25,339 bases of DNA from a bacterium (GTDB lineage: Bacteria > Bacteroidota > Ignavibacteria > Kapaibacteriales > UBA2268), in the NCBI GenBank assembly GCA_030426865.1, contig JAUHXN010000009.1, forward strand, positions 1-25,339, in the 5' to 3' direction. Numbering within the stretch: position 1 is the stretch's first letter; each line of letters begins with the position of its first letter. The notes under the pieces were generated by a model, which was not told the DNA's origin, searched no databases, and saw only the letters and a list, made by a program, of their open reading frames with translations. The translations under genes and the position numbers were made by a program. Positions 8,365 through 15,880 of the stretch are shown piece by piece.

Positions 8365-10890
8365 ATGAAAAAAATAATCCTAATACTACTACTCGTTTGC
8401 TTTTCTACTACCCTGGCTCAATTTGATACAACTCAGGTGTCTGAGACTTATGGTATGGAAAGAAAAGTAATAGATTTATCAGGCAAATGGAAAGTATCTG
8501 AAGATGAGGGTGACACTTGGTCTGTAAGACATGTTCCATCTACAAGTTATGAAAATAGCACTCTACTCTACAAGAAGACTATCAAACTTTCGAAAAGTGA
8601 TTTGGCAAATAGAACTTATCATTTAGAAGTTAACGGTATTTCTGACAATGGTGAGTTCTATGTGAATAATCAATTTTTAGGTAGCTACTTCGGTGGAATG
8701 ACTCAGTTTTGGGTTGATATACCGGAAAATTCCTTAAAAGTAGGTGACAACGAAATAAAGATAAAAGTAAACCCAACTGAAGGTTATGCTCGACAAATAC
8801 AACAATTACCTATTCACGCTACAAAAGCGGCATCTGGTATTATCAGAAATATAAATTTAATTAGTACCGCAGGTGCGTGGATTAGTAATATAAACGCTTC
8901 TTATAAACTTTCTGACGGTAACGGAAGCGCTGCACTTAAGATTAAGGGTACTATAACTACTGGTCAAAACAATTCTATAAAAGGTAAACTAACTGTAAAA
9001 ACTTATCTGAAAAGTAAAGATGGTCAATTTGAGATTGGAACTTCTACGATGAGTGTAAGTAACTCTAGAGTTTACAATTATGAAGCAAAAGGAGGCGTGA
9101 ATAACCCATTATTGTGGTCTCCAGATGAGCCAAATCTTTATAGCTTAGTTGTTAAAGTGATAAGAAACGGAAGTATAATAGACCAAAGTGAAATTAGTAT
9201 AGGGTTTAAAGACGTCACGATAGTAAGCTCTGAAAATGGTAATGGTTTTCTACTCAACGGACAACAATTTAAAGTGAAATCAGTAAACTATGTAGATGAT
9301 ATACAAGGACAAGGTCAGTCGCTTTCTGTTTCACAATATGAAAAAGATATTAGAGAAATAAAAAAGCTTGGAGCTAATACTATTAGAGTTAAGTTCGGTG
9401 TTCCACATCCTTACTTAATTGAACTATGTAACAAGTACGGACTATTAGTAATGTACGAGTTACCAGTATATAATACTCCAATATCGATACTAAATTCTGA
9501 TGAGATAAAAGTTAGAATAAAAAATATAGCAGATAGGATACTAACTACAATTGATAATTCGCCTTGTTTATTCAGTTATGGTTTATATTCGTATTCATCT
9601 GAAGGGCAAAATCAAACTAAAAGCTATTCGGAAGATATACTTGCTCTGATGAATAAATATACTAATAATTTGGTGCATAAAACTATATATTCAGGGTCTG
9701 ATTACCCAAGTATAAAAGGATATGATTTCTTAGTATATAACTTCAAACATAAAACTTTTGATTTTAACAAACAATTAGTTCGGCTTAAAGAACTACAACA
9801 AAACTCTGGTAGTTTACCTATAGTTCTCGAGTTAGGGACTACTGTACAAAAAAATAATAAGAATGGATATGCTGATAAACTATCACTCGAATTCCAAGCA
9901 TATTATTTATTAAATTCTTATTCAGTATTCAAAACAGCTTTTGTAGCTGGCTATACTATAGATACATATAACGACTATTTACTTCAACAACCCACTATGA
10001 TTAATAATAGTGATGACAAGTATATCTACACGTCTGGTTTAGTTGATAGAGATAGAAATGAGAGAGCGGCCTTCAAAGCTGTAAAGTCAATATTCAACAA
10101 GGAAAAAGAACCACTACTAACAGCAGGTAGTGACCCTTCTGGCGACCAAACAATCGTATTTATTATAACTGGGATAGTATTCGGGTTAATATTCTTAATG
10201 ATGATAAATAGATTCAAAAGATTCAGAGAGTATTTTTTCCGTTCTATACTAAGACCTTATAATTTTTATGCTGATATAAGAGATCAAAGATTAATCTCAG
10301 CTATACAAACTAGCGTACTTGCATTACTTGTTTCTGTATCAACGGCTTCGTTTATTGCAGCTACTTTCTATTATTTGAGATTCAATGATACTATGGAGTA
10401 TTTCCTCAACATAGTATTACCAATACAAATAATAAAAGAAAACCTATTCACTATGATATGGTCACCGGCTGTACTCATTATAGTTATGGCATTAATTATT
10501 GTATTATATATTTTATTAATAGCTGCTCTGCTCAGAGTCGCTGCCTTCGTGTTATCGGTTAGACTATTTTTTAAAGATGCATTTACTTTAGCAACTTGGG
10601 CTTTGATACCTACATTATTGTTGCTACCGGTTTCAGCATTTATGATAAAAATATTTGAGCAAATGGAAAATGGTTATTTGTTAATATTTATAATACTGGT
10701 ACTTGTCAAATTGTGGTCAGCGCTACGGCTATTCAAATCATCAGCTGTTGTGTTTGATAAACCAAGAGGTAAGGTATATCTGACAGAATTTGTAATAATA
10801 CTTATATTTGTTGGTATTCCATTATTAATTATGCAATTAGATAGATCAATAGTCGATTATGTACTTTATATTTATTCGGTGATGGTATGA
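8365..10890 (+). CDS. GH2-like (probably inactive) exported protein with C-terminal Yip1-like membrane domain
   Basis: The 841-residue product starts with a signal peptide (MKKIILILLLVCFSTTLAQ). Next come a jelly-roll domain like the sugar-binding domain of glycoside hydrolase family 2 (about 30-170), an Ig-like domain ending in LLWSPDEPNLYSL (about 170-285) and a TIM-barrel-like domain (about 290-590). In active GH2 enzymes an Asn-Glu pair supplies the acid/base in a segment like NHPSIVMWSLGNE; here the aligned segment (398-410) reads NSPCLFSYGLYSY, so both are lost. A Glu at 489 (PIVLELG) occupies the nucleophile position. A transmembrane helix (about 596-615) follows, then about five more hydrophobic helices (about 640-841) resembling Yip1-family domains. 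The protein is probably an anchored glycan-binding pseudoenzyme. The last codons overlap purC by 4 bp (ATGA). Confidence 0.8.
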   Translation: MKKIILILLLVCFSTTLAQFDTTQVSETYGMERKVIDLSGKWKVSEDEGDTWSVRHVPSTSYENSTLLYKKTIKLSKSDLANRTYHLEVNGISDNGEFYVNNQFLGSYFGGMTQFWVDIPENSLKVGDNEIKIKVNPTEGYARQIQQLPIHATKAASGIIRNINLISTAGAWISNINASYKLSDGNGSAALKIKGTITTGQNNSIKGKLTVKTYLKSKDGQFEIGTSTMSVSNSRVYNYEAKGGVNNPLLWSPDEPNLYSLVVKVIRNGSIIDQSEISIGFKDVTIVSSENGNGFLLNGQQFKVKSVNYVDDIQGQGQSLSVSQYEKDIREIKKLGANTIRVKFGVPHPYLIELCNKYGLLVMYELPVYNTPISILNSDEIKVRIKNIADRILTTIDNSPCLFSYGLYSYSSEGQNQTKSYSEDILALMNKYTNNLVHKTIYSGSDYPSIKGYDFLVYNFKHKTFDFNKQLVRLKELQQNSGSLPIVLELGTTVQKNNKNGYADKLSLEFQAYYLLNSYSVFKTAFVAGYTIDTYNDYLLQQPTMINNSDDKYIYTSGLVDRDRNERAAFKAVKSIFNKEKEPLLTAGSDPSGDQTIVFIITGIVFGLIFLMMINRFKRFREYFFRSILRPYNFYADIRDQRLISAIQTSVLALLVSVSTASFIAATFYYLRFNDTMEYFLNIVLPIQIIKENLFTMIWSPAVLIIVMALIIVLYILLIAALLRVAAFVLSVRLFFKDAFTLATWALIPTLLLLPVSAFMIKIFEQMENGYLLIFIILVLVKLWSALRLFKSSAVVFDKPRGKVYLTEFVIILIFVGIPLLIMQLDRSIVDYVLYIYSVMV

Positions 10891-11783
10891 GTAACGCCCT
10901 TTATAACATAAATATTGGCGATTTGAAATTAGTCCGAAAGGGCAAAGTAAGAGAAGTCTATGATTTAGGAGAGTCTTTGCTAATTGTTGCTACTGACCGA
11001 ATCTCAGCTTTCGATGTTATTATGAATGAGCCAATCCCAGAGAAAGGAAAAATACTTAATCAGATTTCTGCATTTTGGCTTGAAAGTACAAGACATATAA
11101 TCAAAAATCATCTGATAGCAAATGATTTTTCAGATTTTCCTGATTCATTATCTACTCATGAGGATACCCTTAGTAAACGAAGTATGATAGTCAGAAAAGC
11201 TAAGCCATTGCCAGTAGAGTTCATTGTCAGGGGCTATGTAGCTGGTTCTGGATGGAAATCTTACCAAGAAAGTGGCAAAATATGTGGTGTAGAAATTCCT
11301 GTTGGTTTATTAAAATATGAAAGACTTCCAGAGCCGATATTTACCCCTTCTACAAAAGCAGATGAAGGTCACGACGAGAATATTAGCTATGAGCAATGCT
11401 GTGATATATTAGGGAAGAAGACCACGGATCAATTAAAAGCTATATCATTGGAACTGTATAAATTTGGTGCTGAGAGGCTTGCGAAATCAGGCATATTATT
11501 AGCTGATACTAAATTCGAATTTGGTGAGTTAGAGTCAGGAGAGATTATACTAATTGACGAAGCTCTTACTCCAGATTCTTCGCGACTATGGCTAGAAGAT
11601 ACTTACAGACCAGGTGAAGAACCAGAAAACTACGACAAACAAATACTTAGAGATTATCTAGAAACGTTGGATTGGGATAAAACCCCACCAGCTCCAACTT
11701 TACCAAATGAAGTAATAAATAGAATAAACGCTAAGTATATAGAGGCATACCTGAAAATAACTGGAACTGATTACGTTGGATAA
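10887..11783 (+). CDS. purC: Phosphoribosylaminoimidazole-succinocarboxamide synthase (SAICAR synthetase)
   Basis: PurC joins aspartate to CAIR, using ATP, to give SAICAR in de novo purine synthesis in the cytoplasm. The 298-residue product is the longer type of the family. It shows the N-terminal nucleotide-binding segment RKGKVREVYDLGE (about 17-29), TDRISAFDVIM (37-46), RGYVAGSGWKSYQESG (115-130) and LIDEALTPDSSRLW (222-235). It starts within the stop of the GH2-like gene (4-bp overlap) and its own end overlaps rodA by 8 bp, so it sits in the middle of a coupled operon rather than in a pur cluster. No key motif is missing. Confidence 0.97.
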   Translation: MSNALYNINIGDLKLVRKGKVREVYDLGESLLIVATDRISAFDVIMNEPIPEKGKILNQISAFWLESTRHIIKNHLIANDFSDFPDSLSTHEDTLSKRSMIVRKAKPLPVEFIVRGYVAGSGWKSYQESGKICGVEIPVGLLKYERLPEPIFTPSTKADEGHDENISYEQCCDILGKKTTDQLKAISLELYKFGAERLAKSGILLADTKFEFGELESGEIILIDEALTPDSSRLWLEDTYRPGEEPENYDKQILRDYLETLDWDKTPPAPTLPNEVINRINAKYIEAYLKITGTDYVG

Positions 11784-13014
11784 TTCCTTAGATTATAATC
11801 TATCAGAAACTAAAGTAGAAAATTTCGATTGGACTACTTTTTTTACTGTGATTATGCTAATTCTAATGGGACTATTGTCCATTTACTCGGCAACTTCGTC
11901 TTTTGCTGAAAGCTTTTTTGATAAACAAGTAATTTCTGCTGTTTTAGGAATTATTGTAATGCTTTCTGTAGCTTTTTTCCCTCATAAAAAACTACGAATG
12001 CTATCTTATTGGATATATGGTATATCTGTTGTTTTACTAATTGCCGTACTGTTCATAGGGGTCAAGATAAATGGAACTATGGGATGGATTCGTTTTGGTG
12101 GATTCAATATGCAACCTGCCGAGATAGCTAAACTTGGGTTATTATTAGCCCTTTCTAATTACCTATCACAAAAAGGTAAGAGCATAAGTAAGATAAATGT
12201 ATTGGGCAAATCCCTTTTGTTTATGATACCGCTTTTAGTATTAGTTATGTTACAACCAGACATTGGTTCTGCGTCGGTACTAATAGCACTTTTTTTAGGG
12301 ATATTATTTTGGACAGGATTTAGTTCTATTATACTATTAGTAGTAGTTGTAGCTCCGTTTATATTGATAGCTTCTCTTGGTGATTCTTACTTCTATTTAG
12401 TGGGAGCTAGTGCGTTCTCTGTAGTTGCGCTAATGCTCAAAGGTAGGATTCCACTCAAATTATTGGCAGTTGGGATTCTATTCTCAGTTGGGCTAGCAGG
12501 GCCTATAGTTTATGATAGCTTAGCACCTCACCAACAAGCGAGAATTGATAGCTTCCTTGATCCAGAAAGTGATCCACGTGGTAGTGGGTATAATGTTATG
12601 CAATCTAAGCTTGCAGTAGGTAGTGGCGGGATAACTGGCAAAGGTTTTCAGCAAGGAACACTGACTCAGCTAAGATATATACCAGAGCAATGGACGGACT
12701 TTATATATTCGGTACCAACAGAAGAATTTGGGTTCTTAGGTGGTGCGGGTATAATTTTCTTGTTCGGAGTGCTTATACTTAGGGCTGTCAAATTAGCAGT
12801 CGAAAATGATAATCCTTTTTTCAAGATACTCTGTTTTGGGATAGGTGTAATCTTCCTGTACCACATACTAATCAATATAGGGATGGTCATTGGGATGATG
12901 CCTGTAATGGGTATTCCCCTGCCGTTTATGAGTTATGGAGGTACCTCATTGCTGTTTAATATGGCTTTGGCTGGAATGTTACTTAATGCGAATCGTACAC
13001 AAAAAATGCTTTAA
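11776..13014 (+). CDS. rodA: Rod-shape-determining peptidoglycan glycosyltransferase RodA (SEDS family)
   Basis: RodA polymerises lipid II into glycan strands in the inner membrane together with a class B penicillin-binding protein of the elongasome. The 412-residue product has about ten hydrophobic helices and the SEDS signatures YSATSS near residue 36, SKLAVGSGGITGKGF, PEQWTDFIYSVPTEEFGF and the C-terminal GIPLPFMSYGGTSLLFNM. The Asp of TDF (residue 308) corresponds to the essential catalytic Asp of RodA/FtsW. RodA rather than FtsW is favoured by the QQGTLTQLRYIPEQ context. The start is TTG at 11776, inside the end of purC; the frame has a stop just upstream and the next ATG (residue 27) would cut into helix 1. 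No mreBCD or pbp2 gene lies in the window next to it. Confidence 0.93.
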   Translation: MDNSLDYNLSETKVENFDWTTFFTVIMLILMGLLSIYSATSSFAESFFDKQVISAVLGIIVMLSVAFFPHKKLRMLSYWIYGISVVLLIAVLFIGVKINGTMGWIRFGGFNMQPAEIAKLGLLLALSNYLSQKGKSISKINVLGKSLLFMIPLLVLVMLQPDIGSASVLIALFLGILFWTGFSSIILLVVVVAPFILIASLGDSYFYLVGASAFSVVALMLKGRIPLKLLAVGILFSVGLAGPIVYDSLAPHQQARIDSFLDPESDPRGSGYNVMQSKLAVGSGGITGKGFQQGTLTQLRYIPEQWTDFIYSVPTEEFGFLGGAGIIFLFGVLILRAVKLAVENDNPFFKILCFGIGVIFLYHILINIGMVIGMMPVMGIPLPFMSYGGTSLLFNMALAGMLLNANRTQKML

Positions 13015-13016
13015 AT

Positions 13017-14000
13017 ATGAAAATAGCTGTATCCATAGGTGATGTAAACGGAATTGGTCTTGAGTGCTTCGCAAAGGCTCTTGCTAAGTTGAGTTATGAT
13101 AGAAATAAATTAAGTTTTATTCTTTTCGGTTCTCATAGGTTAATACTAAATTATCTCGATGAATTAGAAATAAACTTCGAAGAAACAGAAAACGGAATTA
13201 ATCTATTTGGTTACGAGATTAAAATCAAAAATAGAGATATTGATGGCTCTATCGAATTCGGTCAGATAACTGCCGAAGCTGGAAAAATAGCTGCCGATAG
13301 TATAGCTGATGCAGTCGAGAGTATAAAAGCAGGTGATACGGATCTATTACTCACTTTGCCTATTAACAAAAAAGCAATCTCTCTATCTGGTTTCAACTTC
13401 CCAGGACATACAGAAATGCTCGGAGAATCTTTCGGAGCTGATCCTTTGATGATATTGTTTAGTGGTGACGTTAGAGTAGCTCTAGCGACAGTACATGAGC
13501 CAATACACGTTGTTGCCTCCCTTCTTACCCCAGATTTGATAGAGTGCAAATACGCAGCACTAGAAAATTCATTGCGATTAGATTTTGGTATTGATAATCC
13601 TCGTATAGCAATTTTAGGTCTAAATCCTCATGCTGGTGAACAAGGAAATATTGGATTCGAAGAAGTGTCTTATATAAACGATACTATAGACAAACTTAAT
13701 ATTAGACATGAAAATTCCAAAGCAGAAGGTCCTTTCCCGGCTGATGGTTTCTTCGGATTCGGACAGTATAAAGACTATGACGGTATATTAGCTATGTACC
13801 ACGATCAAGGGCTAATCCCACTTAAGTTACTTGCACAAGGTGGAGGAGTGAACTTCACAGCTAATCTATCTATGGTACGAGTATCACCTGATCACGGCAC
13901 TGCTTACCAAATCGCAGGAACAAACACAGCCGACGAAACTAGCACCCTAGAAGCTATTCAATCAGGAATAGCTATGGTTGAAAATAGAAGTAAACCCTGA
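13017..14000 (+). CDS. pdxA: 4-hydroxythreonine-4-phosphate dehydrogenase
   Basis: PdxA oxidises 4-phosphohydroxy-L-threonine with NAD, the step before ring formation by PdxJ in DXP-dependent pyridoxal-5'-phosphate synthesis. The 327-residue product has the family opening ISIGDVNGIGLE-like segment (residues 5-16), PGHTEMLGE, and the three metal-binding histidines in their usual contexts: VHEP (His160), NPHAGE (His205) and MYHDQG (His262). It follows rodA after 2 bp and is the last gene of the five-gene operon. No strong terminator is seen directly after it; the 211-bp hairpin repeats begin 8 bp after its stop and may serve that role. Confidence 0.97.
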   Translation: MKIAVSIGDVNGIGLECFAKALAKLSYDRNKLSFILFGSHRLILNYLDELEINFEETENGINLFGYEIKIKNRDIDGSIEFGQITAEAGKIAADSIADAVESIKAGDTDLLLTLPINKKAISLSGFNFPGHTEMLGESFGADPLMILFSGDVRVALATVHEPIHVVASLLTPDLIECKYAALENSLRLDFGIDNPRIAILGLNPHAGEQGNIGFEEVSYINDTIDKLNIRHENSKAEGPFPADGFFGFGQYKDYDGILAMYHDQGLIPLKLLAQGGGVNFTANLSMVRVSPDHGTAYQIAGTNTADETSTLEAIQSGIAMVENRSKP

Positions 14001-14008
14001 AATTCCCC

Positions 14009-14664
14009 TCACTTCGTTCCGTTCAGCGTGACATTTTTCCCGTCACACTGAGGGAGAGAAACGACCGAAGTGACTATGGACTCTTTAGACTCTTCACTCC
14101 ACTTCGTTCCGTTCAGAGTGACGTTGCCGTTAGCTTTGCAGGCTGTGGTTTCATTTTACACGTCATACTGATAACGCTGAAGGCGTTAGAAGTATCCACA
14201 ACACACTATGGACTCTTAACTCACTTCGTTCATTCAGAGTTACATTTTTCCCGTCACACTGAGGGAGAGAAACGACCGAAGTGACTATTTACTCTTTAGA
14301 CTCTTCACTCCACTTCGTTCCGTTCAGAGTGACGTTGCCGTTGGCTTTGCAGGCTATGATTTCGGTTTACACGTCATACTGATAACGCTGAAGGCGTTAG
14401 AAGTATCCACACCACACTATGGACTCTTTACTCACTTCGTTCATTCAGCGTGACATTTTTCCCGTCACACTGAGGGAGAGAAACGACCGAAGTGACTATT
14501 TACTCTTTAGACTCTTCACTCCACTTCGTTCCGTTCAGAGTGACGTTGCCGTTGGCTTTGCAGGCTATGGATTCGTTTTACACGTCATACTGATAACGCT
14601 GAAGGCGTTAGAAGTATCCACAACACACTATGGACTCTTCACTCCACTTCGTTCCGTTCAGAGT
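14009..14664 (+). repeat. Tandem array of 211-bp hairpin-rich intergenic repeats (three copies plus a fragment)
   Basis: Copies start at about 14009, 14221 and 14432, with a partial fourth at about 14643-14664. The landmark CCCGTCACACTGAGG recurs at 14039, 14250 and 14461, exactly 211 bp apart. Copies differ by scattered substitutions and a one-base length change. Each unit can fold. Hairpin A (copy 1, 14010-14072) pairs CACTTCG with CGAAGTG and TCAGCGTGAC with GTCACACTGA. A second pairing joins TCAGAGTGACG (14113-14123) with CGTCATACTGA (14161-14171). A small perfect stem TAACGC/GCGTTA lies at 14172-14188. The array fills almost the whole 738-bp space between the convergent pdxA and nuoB genes. 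This resembles REP/BIME-like extragenic palindromic repeats more than coding DNA; strand is arbitrary. An open frame at 14419-14676 is a by-product of the repeat. Confidence 0.9.
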
Positions 14665-14689
14665 GAAAGTTCCTAAATAGAAAACAAAA

Positions 14690-14713
14690 AAGCCCACTTT
14701 TAAAAGCGGGCTT
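14690..14713 (-). terminator. Rho-independent terminator of the nuoA-nuoB transcript
   Basis: The stem AAGCCCAC/GCGGGCTT (one mismatch) with a TTTTAAAA centre lies 26 bp beyond the nuoB stop on the minus strand. Read on that strand it is followed by TTTTTTGTTTTC, a good U tract. On the plus strand the trailing T run is weak, so it mainly serves nuoAB. Confidence 0.85.
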
Positions 14714-14738
14714 AGTTCTTACAAATCTGTTTGATTTT

Positions 14739-15347
14739 CTATTTCTGAGTTTGTTCTCTCGGAGCTTGTTTCTCGTCAAGAGAGTAAAGTCCTTTTACTC
14801 CAGCGAATTTTGAATCGAAGAAATCTTGTCTAGGAGTATCACTTATTGATTTGCCCAGGTTAGCAATTGCCGGTCTGTATTTCTGATCTATTCTATCTTG
14901 GATAGACATTAGAGCTCTGATTACAGATTCTGGTCTCGGAGGACAACCCGATACATAAGCGTCAACTGGAAGGAATTTATCAATTCCTTGGCATACAGAA
15001 TAGCTTCTGAACATACCGCCAGATGATGCACATACTCCCATAGCTATTACCCATTTAGGGTCAGGCATTTGGTCATAGATACGTCTAACAACCCAAGCCA
15101 TTTTCTTAGTTACTGTACCTGCTACTAATAGTACGTCTGCTTGTCTCGGAGTCATACGCATTACTTCCATACCGAATCGAGCTACGTCGAACCTAGTAGC
15201 ACCCATAGCCATCATCTCTATAGCACAGCAAGAAATACCCAATGGCATTGGCCATAGTGCGTTCTTCTGTCCCCATTTGATTAACTCTTCTACGCTTGTC
15301 GTTAGAAAGCCGTTTTCTTCTACTGTTTTAGTAAAGCTTAGTCCCAT
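14739..15347 (-). CDS. nuoB: NADH-quinone oxidoreductase subunit B
   Basis: NuoB carries the terminal [4Fe-4S] cluster N2 of complex I, which passes electrons to quinone, in the peripheral arm at the membrane face. The 202-residue product has the four ligands Cys40, Cys41, Cys106 and Cys135. Their spacing (65 and 29 residues) equals that of E. coli, and they lie in GISCCAIEMM, GVCASSGG and SGCPPRPE. The C-terminal 35 residues or so (after IQDRIDQKYR) are a variable extension. The ATG overlaps the end of nuoA by 10 bp, so the two are co-translated. nuoC does not follow: the gene is closed by a terminator after 26 bp, and repeats and pdxA lie beyond. Confidence 0.97.
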   Translation of the reverse strand: MGLSFTKTVEENGFLTTSVEELIKWGQKNALWPMPLGISCCAIEMMAMGATRFDVARFGMEVMRMTPRQADVLLVAGTVTKKMAWVVRRIYDQMPDPKWVIAMGVCASSGGMFRSYSVCQGIDKFLPVDAYVSGCPPRPESVIRALMSIQDRIDQKYRPAIANLGKSISDTPRQDFFDSKFAGVKGLYSLDEKQAPREQTQK

Positions 15348-15709
15348 TTCAGACCACCTTTTTTAATCTCATAAAATAAGCCAATTAGTAACACTACTAT
15401 GAATATAGACATAGCTAAAAATCCTTGCATCCCTAGTTCACGTAGTTGTACCGCCCACGGATATATGAATACTACCTCTATATCGAACACTAAAAAACTA
15501 ACTGCTGTTAGATAGAACTTGATAGAAAATCTATCGGAAGCACTACCGTAAGGTATCATCCCACTTTCGTAGGTTGTTTGTTTTTCTTTAGTAAATCGCT
15601 TGGCACCTAGCCACTCAGAAAATAGGGTGAATTGTATCCCTACTACTGCTCCGACCACTAACATTAGTATTAGCGGTAGGTATTCCATTAATATGCTTTC
15701 AGTCGGCAT
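15338..15709 (-). CDS. nuoA: NADH-quinone oxidoreductase subunit A
   Basis: NuoA is a small membrane subunit of complex I next to the quinone channel. The 123-residue product has three hydrophobic helices (about 10-32, 66-88 and 93-113). It carries the family motifs YESGMIPYGSASDRFSIKFY and LVFDIEVVFIYPWA, the latter with the conserved acidic residues of the second helix. Length is normal. It is the first gene of a two-gene minus-strand unit with nuoB; an ATG at 15709 starts it and another in-frame Met occurs at residue 8. A 171-bp divergent region upstream holds a perfect palindrome and a promoter-like box. Confidence 0.96.
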   Translation of the reverse strand: MPTESILMEYLPLILMLVVGAVVGIQFTLFSEWLGAKRFTKEKQTTYESGMIPYGSASDRFSIKFYLTAVSFLVFDIEVVFIYPWAVQLRELGMQGFLAMSIFIVVLLIGLFYEIKKGGLKWD

Positions 15710-15731
15710 GTTTTATTTACGTAATAATGTG

Positions 15732-15743
15732 GATAATATTATC
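15732..15743. promoter_or_regulatory. Perfect 12-bp palindrome upstream of nuoA
   Basis: GATAATATTATC is its own reverse complement, and the flanks (GTG before, TAC after) nearly continue the symmetry. It lies 23-34 bp before the nuoA start codon, in the probable 5' leader. It could be an operator or a leader hairpin; the sequence is AT-rich, so chance cannot be excluded. Confidence 0.35.
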
Positions 15744-15772
15744 TACGAAGTTATGTAGATTTCGAGTATTTT

Positions 15773-15781
15773 CAAAGTATA
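15773..15781 (-). promoter_or_regulatory. Possible -7 box of nuoA (TATACTTTG on the minus strand)
   Basis: The minus strand reads TATACTTTG, one spacing step away from TAnnTTTG, 64 bp before the nuoA start. No clear -33 element is seen. The call rests mainly on position in the divergent intergenic region. Confidence 0.25.
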
Positions 15782-15835
15782 ATTATTATATAAAATTCTT
15801 TTTTATACATAATTAGCTAGAAATCAATAAAATAA

Positions 15836-15843
15836 TATCTTTG
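15836..15843 (+). promoter_or_regulatory. Bacteroidota-type -7 box (TATCTTTG) for the GT-C gene
   Basis: TATCTTTG matches TAnnTTTG, identical to the box at 6201, and lies 37 bp before the TTG start at 15881. No good -33 TTG is visible upstream. Confidence 0.45.
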
Positions 15844-15880
15844 TAATATAGAATATTAGAATAAATAAAAATAGTTTCAA

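Noticed and set aside
14009..14664. CRISPR array
   Set aside because: The units are 211 bp and nearly identical over their full length, with no short repeat/unique spacer alternation and no cas genes.
14419..14676. Open reading frame of 85 codons inside the 211-bp repeat array
   Set aside because: Its translation repeats LFTPLRSVQS with the period of the DNA repeat and has no protein-like features; it is a by-product of the array.
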